A DNA stretch of 64,000 bases from JAWXBA01 sp048499805 (GCA_048499805.1 JASNZF010000006.1:62001-126000); one strand, 5' to 3'. Shown: positions 26,746 to 35,189, numbered from the stretch's first letter. The notes: a model not told the origin generated them from the letters alone. Translations and numbers: made by a program.

Positions 26746-27369
26746 ATGACCAACGGATTGATTGGCCGCAAGCTCGGGATGACCCGGGTCTTCGCGGAGG
26801 ATGGCACCGCGGTGCCGGTGACGATCATCGAGGCGGGCCCCTGCCGGGTCGTGCAGGTGCGCGACGCCGAGGTGCAGCTCGGGTTTGGCACCCGCCGGCC
26901 GCAGCGCACCACCCGGGCCGAGCTGGGCCATGCGAAGAAGGCCGGCCTGGAGGCGGCGCCCCAGGTGGTGCGCAGCTTCGCCCGGGCCGAGACCGCGCCG
27001 ACGCCGGGCGACACCGTGACCGTTGAGATCTTCGCCGCGGGCGAGATGGTCAAGGTCACCGGGACCAGCAAGGGCCGGGGCTTCCAGGGCGTGGTCCACC
27101 GGCACGGCTTCGGTGGCGGTCCCGGCAGCCATGGCAACACCCGGCACCGCAAGCCCGGCTCGATCGGGCCCGGCACCGACCCGTCGCGCGTGATCAAGGG
27201 GAAGAAGATGCCCGGCCACCATGGAGCCCGGCGCCACACCGAGATGGGCCTGCGGGTGGTGCGGGTGGATGCCGAGCGCAACCTGCTGTTCGTCCGGGGC
27301 GCGATCCCCGGGAGCAAGAACGGCATCGTGATGGTGGCCAAGCAGGGAGGAGCGAGCCGTCATGCTTGA
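26746..27369 (+). CDS. rplC: 50S ribosomal protein uL3
   Basis: 207 residues, starting MTNGLIGRKLGMTRVFAEDG. Includes GRGFQGVVHRHGFGGGPGSHG and KKMPGHHGARRHTEMGL, the loop reaching the peptidyl-transferase centre. Its end overlaps rplD by eight bases. Confidence 0.97.
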   Translation: MTNGLIGRKLGMTRVFAEDGTAVPVTIIEAGPCRVVQVRDAEVQLGFGTRRPQRTTRAELGHAKKAGLEAAPQVVRSFARAETAPTPGDTVTVEIFAAGEMVKVTGTSKGRGFQGVVHRHGFGGGPGSHGNTRHRKPGSIGPGTDPSRVIKGKKMPGHHGARRHTEMGLRVVRVDAERNLLFVRGAIPGSKNGIVMVAKQGGASRHA

Positions 27370-28153
27370 GGCGCCCCATTTCTCCGCAAGCGGAACCCGC
27401 CACAAGGCGGCGTTCGCGCTGCCGGCGGAGCTGTTTGATGGCACCGTGAACGAGCCGGTGCTGCACCAGGCGGTCAAGACCTTCCTGGGCAACCAGCGGC
27501 AGGGCACCGCCGCCACCCGGACCCGCAGCTTCGTCTCGGGCGGCAACCAGAAGCCGTGGCGCCAGAAGGGCACCGGCCGGGCCCGGCAGGGATCGACCCG
27601 GGCGCCGCACTGGCGCGGGGGCGGGACGGTCTTCGGGCCGCAGCCCCGCGACTACCGGACCGAGATGCCGAAGAAGGTGCGCCAGCTGGCCCGCCGCTCG
27701 GCGCTCAACGCCCGGGCCCGCGAGGGGAACCTGCTGGTGGTGGACCCGATCTCGATGGACGGGCCGAAGACCAAGGCGTTCGCCGGCTTCCTCTCCGCCC
27801 TCGGCGTCGCCGACCGGAAGGTGCTGGTGCTGACCAGCGGGATCCGGCCGGCGCTCTACCTGAGCGCCCGCAACATCCCGACCGCGCGGGTCATGCCGTT
27901 CCACGAGGCCTCGGCGTATGACGTGCTCTGGGCCGGGGCGGTGGTGGTCGAGTCCGGCGCCCTGACCGGCGACGCGGAGGCCGCGGCCGAGGCGCTCGAC
28001 GCCGCGCCCGCGAAGGCCGCCAAGAAGGTCGCGAAGAAGGCGGCCAAGAAGGCCGCCAAGGCCGCCGCGCCGAAGGCCCGGGCCAAGGCGGCCCCGAAGG
28101 CGAAAGCCGGGGCGAAGAAGCCGGCGGCCCGCAAGAAGAAGGAGACCGAGTGA
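27362..28153 (+). CDS. rplD: 50S ribosomal protein uL4 with a Lys/Ala-rich C-terminal tail
   Basis: 263 residues. The core has the uL4 loop NQKPWRQKGTGRARQGSTRAPHWRGGG and the C-terminal fold through AYDVLWAGAVVVES. After about residue 215 there is a tail of some 48 residues made almost only of Lys and Ala (KKVAKKAAKKAAK-like blocks), absent from most uL4. Such histone-H1-like tails bind nucleic acid. In E. coli L4 represses the S10 operon. The start overlaps rplC. Confidence 0.95.
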   Translation: MLEAPHFSASGTRHKAAFALPAELFDGTVNEPVLHQAVKTFLGNQRQGTAATRTRSFVSGGNQKPWRQKGTGRARQGSTRAPHWRGGGTVFGPQPRDYRTEMPKKVRQLARRSALNARAREGNLLVVDPISMDGPKTKAFAGFLSALGVADRKVLVLTSGIRPALYLSARNIPTARVMPFHEASAYDVLWAGAVVVESGALTGDAEAAAEALDAAPAKAAKKVAKKAAKKAAKAAAPKARAKAAPKAKAGAKKPAARKKKETE

Positions 28154-28440
28154 TGCCCAGCCTCCACCAGACGGTCGTGCGACCGCTGATCACGGAGAAG
28201 AGCTCCGCCGCGTGGCAGGACCGGAAGGAGTATGCCTTCGAGGTCCACCCCGATGCGACGAAGCACCAGATCCGCGACGCGCTCCAGGCGCTGTTCGGGG
28301 TGACGGTGACCGGCGTGCGCACCATGCAGGTGCGGCGCAATGCGATCACGCGCGGCCGGACGCGGGGCGTGACGCCCCGCTGGAAGAAGGCCTACGTGAC
28401 ACTCAAGGACGGCGACTCCATCGCCGTGTTCGAGGGCTGA
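28153..28440 (+). CDS. rplW: 50S ribosomal protein uL23
   Basis: 95 residues from ATG 28153 (a GTG one codon earlier also exists). It has VVRPLITEKSSAAW, YAFEVHPDATKHQIRDALQALFGV and RGVTPRWKKAYVTL. It lines the exit of the nascent-chain tunnel. ATG overlaps the last base of the rplD stop. Confidence 0.96.
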   Translation: MPSLHQTVVRPLITEKSSAAWQDRKEYAFEVHPDATKHQIRDALQALFGVTVTGVRTMQVRRNAITRGRTRGVTPRWKKAYVTLKDGDSIAVFEG

Positions 28441-28441
28441 G

Positions 28442-29281
28442 ATGAGCATTCGACAGTTCCGGCCGATGACCGCCGCGACCCGCTTCAAGTCGGTGTCCGG
28501 CTTCGACGAGATCACCCGGGCGACCCCGGAGAAGTCCCTGCTGGAGCCGATCAAGAAGTCCGGCGGCCGCAACAACAAGGGACACATCACGATCCGGCGC
28601 CGCGGCGGCGGGCACAAGCAGATGTACCGCAAGATCGACTTCAAGCGGAACAAGTTCGGGATCCCGGCCCGCGTCGCGGAGATCGAGTACGACCCGAACC
28701 GGACCGCGCGGATCGCGCTGCTGGTCTACGCGGACGGCGAGAAGCGCTACATCCTGCACCCCAAGGGGCTGAACCAGGGGGACACGGTGGTCTCGGGGCC
28801 CGGCAGCGATGCCCGGCTCGGGAACGCGCTGCCGCTGTCCGAGATCCCGCTCGGCACCACGGTGCACAACATCGAGCTCAAGATCGGCAAGGGCGGCCAG
28901 ATGGCGCGCTCGGCCGGGACCGGGGCCCAGGTCGTGGCGAAGGAGGGCGAGTACGTCACCCTGCGCCTCAAGAGCACCGAGATGCGGCTGGTGCACGGGC
29001 GCTGCCTGGCCACGATCGGCGAGGTGGGGAACTCCGAGCATGAGCTGCTCTCGGTCGGCAAGGCGGGCAAGAGCCGCTGGCTGGGCAAGCGGCCCAAGGT
29101 GCGTGGCGTGGCCATGAACCCGGTGGACCACCCGCTGGGCGGTGGCGAGGGCAAGAGCTCGGGCGGTCGTCCGCCGGTCAGCCCCTGGGGCAAGCCGGAA
29201 GGCGTCAAGACCCGGAAGCGGAAGAAGGCTTCAACCCGGCTGATCGTCCGGGGCCGCAAGCGCGGAAAGGCGACCAAGTAA
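28442..29281 (+). CDS. rplB: 50S ribosomal protein uL2
   Basis: 279 residues near the peptidyl-transferase centre. Marks are GGRNNKGHITIRRRGGGHKQ, AGTGAQVVAKEGEYVTLRL and the conserved RGVAMNPVDHPLGGGEGKSSG. It ends in a basic tail and overlaps the rpsS start by one base (TAATG). Confidence 0.97.
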   Translation: MSIRQFRPMTAATRFKSVSGFDEITRATPEKSLLEPIKKSGGRNNKGHITIRRRGGGHKQMYRKIDFKRNKFGIPARVAEIEYDPNRTARIALLVYADGEKRYILHPKGLNQGDTVVSGPGSDARLGNALPLSEIPLGTTVHNIELKIGKGGQMARSAGTGAQVVAKEGEYVTLRLKSTEMRLVHGRCLATIGEVGNSEHELLSVGKAGKSRWLGKRPKVRGVAMNPVDHPLGGGEGKSSGGRPPVSPWGKPEGVKTRKRKKASTRLIVRGRKRGKATK

Positions 29282-29571
29282 TGGCACGGAGCGTCAAGAA
29301 GGGCCCGTTCGTCCAGGAGGCACTCCTCAAGCGGGTGCTGGCGGTCAGCGGGACCAACGACAAGAAGGTCATCAAGACCTGGAGCCGGGCGAGCACCATC
29401 CTCCCCGAGTTCGTGGGCCTCACCTTCGCGGTGCACAACGGGAACAAGTTCGTCCCGGTGTATGCCACCGAGAACATGGTGGGCCACAAGCTCGGCGAGT
29501 TCGCCCCCACCCGCCTCTTCCGGGGTCACAGCGGCAAGCTGGTGGCCGACAAGAAGGCGAAGCCGGAGTGA
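29281..29571 (+). CDS. rpsS: 30S ribosomal protein uS19
   Basis: 96 residues. MARSVKKGPFVQEALLKRVL, KTWSRASTILPEFVGLTFAVHNG and GEFAPTRLFRGHSG are all typical. It contacts S13 in the 30S head. It overlaps rplB by one base and ends just before rplV. Confidence 0.97.
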   Translation: MARSVKKGPFVQEALLKRVLAVSGTNDKKVIKTWSRASTILPEFVGLTFAVHNGNKFVPVYATENMVGHKLGEFAPTRLFRGHSGKLVADKKAKPE

Positions 29572-29573
29572 CC

Positions 29574-29939
29574 ATGACGATGAACGGACACGCCATCCAG
29601 CGCACCGTGCGGCAGTCGCCCCGCAAGATGCGGCTAGTCATCGACCTGATCCGCGGGCAGAACGTGAACGACGCCTACGCGGTCCTCAAGGTGAGCAAGA
29701 AGCTGGCGGCGAAGCAGGTCGCCAAGACGCTGCGGTCGGCCGTGGCCAACGCCGAGCAGAAGGCGCTGGCCGCCAACGAGGCGTTCGATGTCGACCGCCT
29801 GGTGGTGACCAAGGCGATCGTGAACGAGGGGCAGACGCTGAAGCGGATCCATGCGGCGGCGCAGGGTCGCGCCACCCCGATCCGCAAGCGGACCAGCCAC
29901 GTCGAGATCCACGTGCACGCGAAGAAGGAGAAGGCCTGA
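29574..29939 (+). CDS. rplV: 50S ribosomal protein uL22
   Basis: 121 residues from ATG 29574. GTG 29568 and ATG 29580 are alternatives in the same frame. It has RQSPRKMRLVIDLIRGQNVNDAYAVL-type core, the extended hairpin RIHAAAQGRATPIRKRTSH that reaches the exit tunnel, and a Lys-rich end. It overlaps the rpsC ATG by one base. Confidence 0.95.
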   Translation: MTMNGHAIQRTVRQSPRKMRLVIDLIRGQNVNDAYAVLKVSKKLAAKQVAKTLRSAVANAEQKALAANEAFDVDRLVVTKAIVNEGQTLKRIHAAAQGRATPIRKRTSHVEIHVHAKKEKA

Positions 29940-30598
29940 TGGGACAGAAGACGCATCCGATCGGGTTCCGGCTCGGGGTCATCAAGCCGTGGAGCTCCCG
30001 GTGGTTCGCCACCAAGGACATGCCCGCCCTCCTCAAGGAGGATGAGCTGATCCGGAAGTACCTGCACACCCGGCTGGGGCACGCGGCGATCGCCCAGATC
30101 GTGATCGAGCGGCGGCCCGGCAAGGTGACCGTGACGGTCCACACCGGGCGGCCGGGGGTGGTGATCGGCAAGCGCGGCGCCGAGGTGGACAAGCTGCGCG
30201 ACGAGCTGGCCCAGCTGACCGGCAAGGAGGCCGCGATCAACGTCGAGGAGATCAAGCGGCCGGAGACGTCGGCGCAGCTGGTGTCCGACAACATCGCCCA
30301 CCAGCTGGTCCAGCGGGTCTCGTTCCGCCGGGCCATGAAGCGCGCGGTCCAGAGCGCGATGCGGATGGGTGCCCAGGGGATCAAGGTGCGCGCATCCGGC
30401 CGCCTCGGCGGCGCCGAGATCGCCCGGACCGAGGGGTACCACGAGGGCCGGGTGCCGCTGCACACGCTGCGCGCCGACATCGACTATGCCACCTCGACGG
30501 CCAAGACGACCTACGGGACGATCGGCATCAAGGTGTGGGTCTTCAAGGGTGAGGTGGTCGAGGACGTGAGCGGCCGCACCTACAGCACGGGAGCCTGA
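29939..30598 (+). CDS. rpsC: 30S ribosomal protein uS3
   Basis: 219 residues. It starts MGQKTHPIGFRLGVIKPWSS and has the KH-domain loop VVIGKRGAEVDKLRDEL and the C-terminal GRLGGAEIARTEGYHEGRVPLHTLRADIDY. It forms part of the mRNA entry site. The ATG overlaps the rplV stop. Confidence 0.97.
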   Translation: MGQKTHPIGFRLGVIKPWSSRWFATKDMPALLKEDELIRKYLHTRLGHAAIAQIVIERRPGKVTVTVHTGRPGVVIGKRGAEVDKLRDELAQLTGKEAAINVEEIKRPETSAQLVSDNIAHQLVQRVSFRRAMKRAVQSAMRMGAQGIKVRASGRLGGAEIARTEGYHEGRVPLHTLRADIDYATSTAKTTYGTIGIKVWVFKGEVVEDVSGRTYSTGA

Positions 30599-30601
30599 GC
30601 C

Positions 30602-31015
30602 ATGCTGGCACCAAAGCGGATCAAGTACCGCAAGACGTTCAAGGGGCGGACCACGGGGATCGCCACCCGGGGCAACACGATCGCCTTCGGCGAGTACGGG
30701 CTGATGTGCCTGGAGCCGGGCTGGATCACCAGCCGGCAGATCGAGGCGGCGCGCGTGGCGATGACCCGCGCGATGAAGCGCGGCGGCAAGGTGTGGATCC
30801 GGATCTTCCCGGACAAGCCGATCACCAAGAAGCCGGCCGAGACCCGCATGGGCAAGGGCAAGGGCAACCCGGAGGGCTGGGTGGCGGTGGTGAAGCCGGC
30901 CCGGATCCTCTTCGAGGTCGAGGGGGTCCCCGAGGCGCTGGCCCGGTCGTCGATGGCCCTGGCCGCGGCCAAGCTGCCGCTCAAGACCCGGTTCATGAAG
31001 CGCGAGGAGACCTGA
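30602..31015 (+). CDS. rplP: 50S ribosomal protein uL16
   Basis: 137 residues with MLAPKRIKYRKTFKGR, FGEYGLMCLEPGWITSRQIEAAR and KPAETRMGKGKGNPEGWVAVVKP. It organises the A-site finger region. Three bases follow rpsC and three precede rpmC. Confidence 0.97.
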   Translation: MLAPKRIKYRKTFKGRTTGIATRGNTIAFGEYGLMCLEPGWITSRQIEAARVAMTRAMKRGGKVWIRIFPDKPITKKPAETRMGKGKGNPEGWVAVVKPARILFEVEGVPEALARSSMALAAAKLPLKTRFMKREET

Positions 31016-31018
31016 GTC

Positions 31019-31213
31019 ATGCAGGCCAATGAGCTCGAACAGATGTCGGTCGAGGACCTCGAGCAGAAGCTCGCCGAGGTGCGGGAGGAGCGGTTCCGGC
31101 TCCGGTTCCGGTCCGCGACCGAGTCGATTGACAACCCGATGCAATTCCGGGTCCTGCGGCGGGACATCGCCCGGATCTTGACGGTCCTGCGCCAGAAGCG
31201 CGGCCACGCCTGA
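31019..31213 (+). CDS. rpmC: 50S ribosomal protein uL29
   Basis: 64 residues, two helices: ELEQMSVEDLEQKLAEVREERFRLRF and RVLRRDIARILTVLRQK. It sits near the tunnel exit. Normal length for the family and standard position between rplP and rpsQ. Confidence 0.95.
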   Translation: MQANELEQMSVEDLEQKLAEVREERFRLRFRSATESIDNPMQFRVLRRDIARILTVLRQKRGHA

Positions 31214-31215
31214 GG

Positions 31216-31500
31216 ATGGATGCCATGACTGATGCCAAGATGCCCGCCGCCGATCGCGCCCGTCGCAAGGTGCGGACCGGGGTGGTGACCAGCGACAAGA
31301 TGACCGGCACCGTGACCGTGCTGCTCGAGCGGCGGTTTGCCCACCCGGTCTACGGCAAGCAGATGACGCGCAGCTCGAAGTTCAAGGCGCGCAACGAGAA
31401 GGACGCCCGGATGGGCGATACCGTGCGGATCATGGAGACCCGGCCCATCGCCAAGACGGTGCGGTGGCGCGTGGTCGAGATCGTCGAACGGGCGAAGTAA
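31216..31500 (+). CDS. rpsQ: 30S ribosomal protein uS17
   Basis: 94 residues from ATG 31216 (ATG 31225 is equally possible). The OB-fold core runs RRKVRTGVVTSDKMTGTVTVLLERRFAHPVYGK and GDTVRIMETRPIAKTVRWRVV. A 48-bp gap separates it from rplN, one of the larger gaps in this cluster. Confidence 0.95.
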   Translation: MDAMTDAKMPAADRARRKVRTGVVTSDKMTGTVTVLLERRFAHPVYGKQMTRSSKFKARNEKDARMGDTVRIMETRPIAKTVRWRVVEIVERAK

Positions 31501-31548
31501 CGGCGCCACCCGGCGCCGCATCCGACCACTGGGCACAGCGAGGCAGGC

Positions 31549-31917
31549 ATGGTACAGCAGGAGACGATTCTCAAGATTGCGGACAATTCCGGCGCCCGCA
31601 AGGCGCTGGTGATCCGCGTGCTGGGCGGCACCCGGCGCCGCTACGCCAGCCTGGGCGACACCGTGGTGGTGGCCATCAAGGACGCCATTCCGACCGGCCA
31701 GGTGAAGAAGGGCGACGTCGCCAAGGCGGTGATCGTCCGCACGGCCAAGGAGGTCCGGCGGCGGGATGGCTCGTACATCCGGTTCGACGAGAACGCCGCG
31801 GTCCTGATCGACGACAAGGGCGAGCCCCGGGCAACCCGTATCTTCGGCCCCGTCGCCCGTGAACTGCGCGAGAAGCGGTACATGAAGATCGTCTCGCTCG
31901 CGCCGGAGGTGCTCTGA
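31549..31917 (+). CDS. rplN: 50S ribosomal protein uL14
   Basis: 122 residues starting MVQQETILKIADNSGARKALVIRVLGG and ending MKIVSLAPEVL, full family length. It sits at the subunit interface. It opens the spc cluster part and is followed one base later by rplX. Confidence 0.97.
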   Translation: MVQQETILKIADNSGARKALVIRVLGGTRRRYASLGDTVVVAIKDAIPTGQVKKGDVAKAVIVRTAKEVRRRDGSYIRFDENAAVLIDDKGEPRATRIFGPVARELREKRYMKIVSLAPEVL

Positions 31918-31918
31918 G

Positions 31919-32299
31919 ATGAAGCCGCTCGTCCACAAGAAGGCCAAGCGGAAGCACAACCAGCCGGTGCCCCGGGTCCGGATGCACGTGACCAAGGGCG
32001 ACACCGTCCAGGTGATCAGTGGCGATGACAAGGGCACCCAGGCCCGGGTCCTCCGGGTCTATCCCAAGACCGGGCGGGTCACGGTCGAGGGGGTCAACAT
32101 CGTCAAGCGCCACCGCAAGGCGACCCAGACGACCGAGGGCGGGATCATGCAGTTCCCCGCGCCGATCCATCATTCCAAGGTGATGCTGGTGGACCCGAAG
32201 ACCGGGGCCCCCACGCGGATCCGCCGCCAGGTCGACAAGGACGGCACCGTGGAGCGCATCGCCGTCAAGTCGGGCCAGTCGATTCCGAGGAACCGGTAA
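31919..32299 (+). CDS. rplX: 50S ribosomal protein uL24
   Basis: 126 residues. The KOW motif lies in KGDTVQVISGDDKGTQARVLRVYPKTGRVTVEGVN. The rest is IVKRHRKATQTTEGGIMQFPAPIHHSKVMLVDP. It initiates 50S assembly. The N-terminal extension (KPLVHKKAKRKHNQPVPRVR) is about ten residues longer than in E. coli. Confidence 0.95.
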   Translation: MKPLVHKKAKRKHNQPVPRVRMHVTKGDTVQVISGDDKGTQARVLRVYPKTGRVTVEGVNIVKRHRKATQTTEGGIMQFPAPIHHSKVMLVDPKTGAPTRIRRQVDKDGTVERIAVKSGQSIPRNR

Positions 32300-32986
32300 A
32301 TGGCAGAGAAGACCGCAAAGGCCCCCGCCAAGAAGCCGCCCCAGGGCGGTCCCCCGGCCAAGGGCGCCAAGAAGGCCGCCGGCCCCGCCGGCGCCGTCGA
32401 CCCGGCCCCGAAGGTGCGCGAGGGTGCGCCCCGGCTCCAGGTCCACTACGAGCAGGTGGTCCGGCCCCGGCTGGCCAAGGCGTTCGGCCTGACCAACCCG
32501 AACCAGCTGCCGCGGATCGTCAAGGTGGTCCTCAACGTCGGCCTCGGCGAGGCGACCAAGAACCCGAAGCAGCTCGACGCGGTGGTCGAGGAGCTGACGA
32601 CCATCACCGGCCAGCGGCCGGTGGTGACCCGGGCCAAGAAGGCGATCGCCAACTTCGGGCTGCGGGCCGGCATGCCGGTCGGCGCGATGGTGACCCTGCG
32701 GGGGCCCCGGATGTGGGAGTTCCTGGACCGGTTCATCTCGCTCTCGGTGCCCCGGATCCGCGACTTCCGCGGCCTGCCGAACAAGAGCTTCGACGGCCGG
32801 GGCAGCTACACCATGGGGATCAAGGAGCAGCTGATCTTCCCCGAGGTGAACTATGACAAGGTGGAGCAGGTGCACGGCATGGACCTCACGGTGGTGACGA
32901 GCGCCGGCCGCGATGACCTGGCCCTGGCGCTGCTTCGTGAGCTGGGTTGGCCGTTCCGGGGCGAGAGCCCCCAGCAGGCGGCCTAG
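32300..32986 (+). CDS. rplE: 50S ribosomal protein uL5 with an N-terminal extension
   Basis: 228 residues. The uL5 core starts near residue 45 (RLQVHYEQVVRPRLAKAFG) and includes GQRPVVTRAKKAIANFGLRAGMPVG and FPEVNYDKVEQVHGMDLTVVTSA. The first 44 residues are a Lys/Ala/Pro-rich extension not needed for the fold. The ATG directly follows the rplX stop (TAA ATG), so the extended start is well supported. Confidence 0.95.
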   Translation: MAEKTAKAPAKKPPQGGPPAKGAKKAAGPAGAVDPAPKVREGAPRLQVHYEQVVRPRLAKAFGLTNPNQLPRIVKVVLNVGLGEATKNPKQLDAVVEELTTITGQRPVVTRAKKAIANFGLRAGMPVGAMVTLRGPRMWEFLDRFISLSVPRIRDFRGLPNKSFDGRGSYTMGIKEQLIFPEVNYDKVEQVHGMDLTVVTSAGRDDLALALLRELGWPFRGESPQQAA

Positions 32987-33004
32987 GGCCGCCGAGGATA
33001 GACC

Positions 33005-33190
33005 ATGGCAAAGACATGCTGGATCGAGCGCGCCAAGCGCACGCCGAAGTTCAAGAGCCGGGTGGTGCGGCGGTGCAATCGCTGCGGCCGGTCGCGCGCA
33101 TACCTCCGGAAGTTCGGACTCTGCCGCATTTGTTTCCGTGAGCTCGCCCTGAAGGGGGAAATCCCGGGCGTGCGCAAGGCCAGCTGGTAA
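33005..33190 (+). CDS. rpsN: 30S ribosomal protein uS14, zinc type
   Basis: 61 residues, the short form with CNRCG and CRICF zinc-binding pairs. MAKTCWIERAKRTPKFKSR and LCRICFRELALKGEIPGVRKASW match the Z-type family. It lies between rplE and rpsH as usual. Confidence 0.97.
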   Translation: MAKTCWIERAKRTPKFKSRVVRRCNRCGRSRAYLRKFGLCRICFRELALKGEIPGVRKASW

Positions 33191-33205
33191 GGGGACACAC
33201 ACAGA

Positions 33206-33601
33206 ATGAGCATGACAGATCCCGTCGCGGACATGCTGACCCGCATCCGCAACGCCTGTTCCGCGGGTCATCGGCGCGTGGACATCCCGTCATCGAAGCT
33301 GAAGGGCGAGGTCGCCCGGCTGCTGCGTGACAACCACTACATCGCCGACTTCAAGGTGCTGGAGGGCGGAGCGCGCGGCGTGCTGCGACTCTACCTGAAG
33401 TACCACAATGAGCTGCCCGTGATCCGCGAACTGCGGCGGGTCTCGACCCCGGGGCTCCGGCGCTACGTGAAGTGCCGCGAGATCCCCCGGGTCAAGAACG
33501 GCCTGGGCATGGCGATCGTCTCGACCCCCAAGGGGTTGATGAGCGACCGCGACGCCCGGACCGCCAACCTCGGCGGCGAACTCGTCGCCGTGATCTGGTA
33601 G
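33206..33601 (+). CDS. rpsH: 30S ribosomal protein uS8
   Basis: 131 residues with MTDPVADMLTRIRNACSAGHRRVDIPSSKLK and VSTPKGLMSDRDARTANLGGELVAVIW. In E. coli S8 is the repressor of the spc operon. The start may be ATG 33206 or ATG 33212. Confidence 0.97.
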   Translation: MSMTDPVADMLTRIRNACSAGHRRVDIPSSKLKGEVARLLRDNHYIADFKVLEGGARGVLRLYLKYHNELPVIRELRRVSTPGLRRYVKCREIPRVKNGLGMAIVSTPKGLMSDRDARTANLGGELVAVIW

Positions 33602-33609
33602 GGGGGACG

Positions 33610-34149
33610 ATGTCGCGAATCGGCAAGCGGCCCATCAGCATCCCCGCCGGCGTGACGGTCACGGTCGCGGGGCAGCGGGTCACGGTCAAGGGGCCCAAGG
33701 GCGCCCTGGAGCGCGAGGTGCACCCCGAGATGGCGCTGCGGCTGGAGGGCGCGGAACTCACCGTGTCCCGTCCGTCCGACGCCGAGCAGCACAAGGCGCT
33801 GCACGGGCTGACCCGGACGCTCCTGGCCAACATGGTGGAGGGGGTGTCCAAGGGCTACGAGAAGGTCCTCGAGATCCAGGGGGTCGGCTACAAGGCCGAG
33901 ACCAACCCCAAGGGGATCACGATGATCGTCGGGTACTCGCACCCGGTGCCGTACCCGGCGCCGGCGGGGATCACCCTGACGGTCGAGAACAACACCGTCG
34001 TGAAGGTGAGCGGGGCCAACAAGGAGATGGTCGGCCAGGTGGCCGCCGAGCTCCGCGCCGTGCGGCCGCCGGAGCCCTACAAGGGCAAGGGCGTGCGGTA
34101 CCGGGGTGAGCAGGTCCGCCGCAAGGCCGGCAAGACAGGAGCCAAGTAA
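33610..34149 (+). CDS. rplF: 50S ribosomal protein uL6
   Basis: 179 residues. MSRIGKRPISIPAGVTVTVAGQRVTVKGPKG opens it, and GYKAETNPKG and RPPEPYKGKGVRYRGEQVRRKAGKT close it. A GGGGGGA stretch before the ATG may serve as the ribosome-binding site. Its stop overlaps the rplR start. Confidence 0.97.
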   Translation: MSRIGKRPISIPAGVTVTVAGQRVTVKGPKGALEREVHPEMALRLEGAELTVSRPSDAEQHKALHGLTRTLLANMVEGVSKGYEKVLEIQGVGYKAETNPKGITMIVGYSHPVPYPAPAGITLTVENNTVVKVSGANKEMVGQVAAELRAVRPPEPYKGKGVRYRGEQVRRKAGKTGAK

Positions 34150-34520
34150 TGCGCCCGATTCATGCACCGAAGACGCGCGAGCAGCGCCGCTACCGCCGGC
34201 ACCTCCGGGTCCGGAAGAAGGTGGCCGGCACCATGGAACGCCCCCGGCTGGTGGTGTATCGCTCGCTGAAGTCGATCTATGCCCAGCTGGTGGACGACGA
34301 TCGCGGGGTGACCCTGCTGGGCGTCAGCGATCGGAGCGAGGGGATCGCGGTCGAGGGCACCGGGAAGGTCGCGCGCAGCAAGGCGGCCGGGAAGCTGCTC
34401 GCCGAGAAGGCCAAGGCGGCCGGGTTCACCAAGGCGGTCTTCGATCGCGGCGGGTATCGCTACCACGGGCGCGTCCGCGCCGTGGCCGAAGGGGCACGCG
34501 AAGGCGGATTGGAGTTCTAG
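34149..34520 (+). CDS. rplR: 50S ribosomal protein uL18
   Basis: 123 residues binding 5S rRNA. It contains RRYRRHLRVRKKVAGTMERPRLVVYRSLKSIYAQLVDD and FDRGGYRYHGRVRAVAEGAREGGLEF. It starts at the last base of the rplF stop. Confidence 0.97.
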   Translation: MRPIHAPKTREQRRYRRHLRVRKKVAGTMERPRLVVYRSLKSIYAQLVDDDRGVTLLGVSDRSEGIAVEGTGKVARSKAAGKLLAEKAKAAGFTKAVFDRGGYRYHGRVRAVAEGAREGGLEF

Positions 34521-34521
34521 A

Positions 34522-35187
34522 ATGAGCGACGACAAGGGCACCGAACAGGCGTCGGCCGAGGCCGGCACCGAGACCACCACCGAGCAGCGGCCCCCGCGGG
34601 GACGCGGCGGCCGGGGCGGCCAGGGCGGCGGACGCGGCGGCGAGCGCGGCGGCCGGGGCGGTCCGCGGCGCGACCGCGGCGAGGGCGCCTCGGACCTGGT
34701 GGAGAAGGTCGTGGACATCAATCGCGTGGCCAAGGTGGTGAAGGGTGGCCGGCGGTTCTCGTTCAACGCGCTGGTCGCCGTCGGCGACGGCAAGGGGCGC
34801 GTGGGCCTCGCGACCGGGAAGGCCAATGAGGTCTCGGAAGCGGTCCGCAAGGCGGTCGAGGCCGCCAAGCGCGCGATGGTCGAGGTGCCGCGGAATGGCA
34901 GCACCATCCCCCACGAGATCGTGGGCCACCATGGTGCCGGCCGGGTGCTGCTCAAGCCGGCCGCGGCCGGTACCGGCATCATCGCCGGGGGCCCGGTGCG
35001 CGCGATCCTGGAGTGCGTCGGGATCACCGACATCCTGACCAAGAGCCTCGGCTCGACCAACCCGCACAACATGACCCGGGCCACGATTGACGGGCTGCAG
35101 CACCTGGTCTCCGCGCGGCAGGTGGCTCGCGAGCGGGGGATCGAGATCGAGCAGCTGGGCTATCGCGCCCGGCAGGAAGGGGTCTGA
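34522..35187 (+). CDS. rpsE: 30S ribosomal protein uS5 with an RGG-rich N-terminal extension
   Basis: 221 residues against about 165 in E. coli. The core begins near residue 57 (DLVEKVVDINRVAKVVKGGRRFSF) and includes GHHGAGRVLLKPAAAGTGIIAGG. The first 55 residues are acidic/Thr-rich, then a block of Arg-Gly-Gly repeats (GGRGGQGGGRGGERGGRGG), a disordered RNA-binding type of sequence. The ATG one base after rplR supports the full-length start. Confidence 0.95.
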   Translation: MSDDKGTEQASAEAGTETTTEQRPPRGRGGRGGQGGGRGGERGGRGGPRRDRGEGASDLVEKVVDINRVAKVVKGGRRFSFNALVAVGDGKGRVGLATGKANEVSEAVRKAVEAAKRAMVEVPRNGSTIPHEIVGHHGAGRVLLKPAAAGTGIIAGGPVRAILECVGITDILTKSLGSTNPHNMTRATIDGLQHLVSARQVARERGIEIEQLGYRARQEGV

Positions 35188-35189
35188 TC

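Noticed and set aside
27362..28153. Separate small basic protein fused by error to uL4
   Set aside because: The Lys/Ala tail is in one frame with uL4, has no start of its own with a ribosome-binding site, and rplW begins at its stop.
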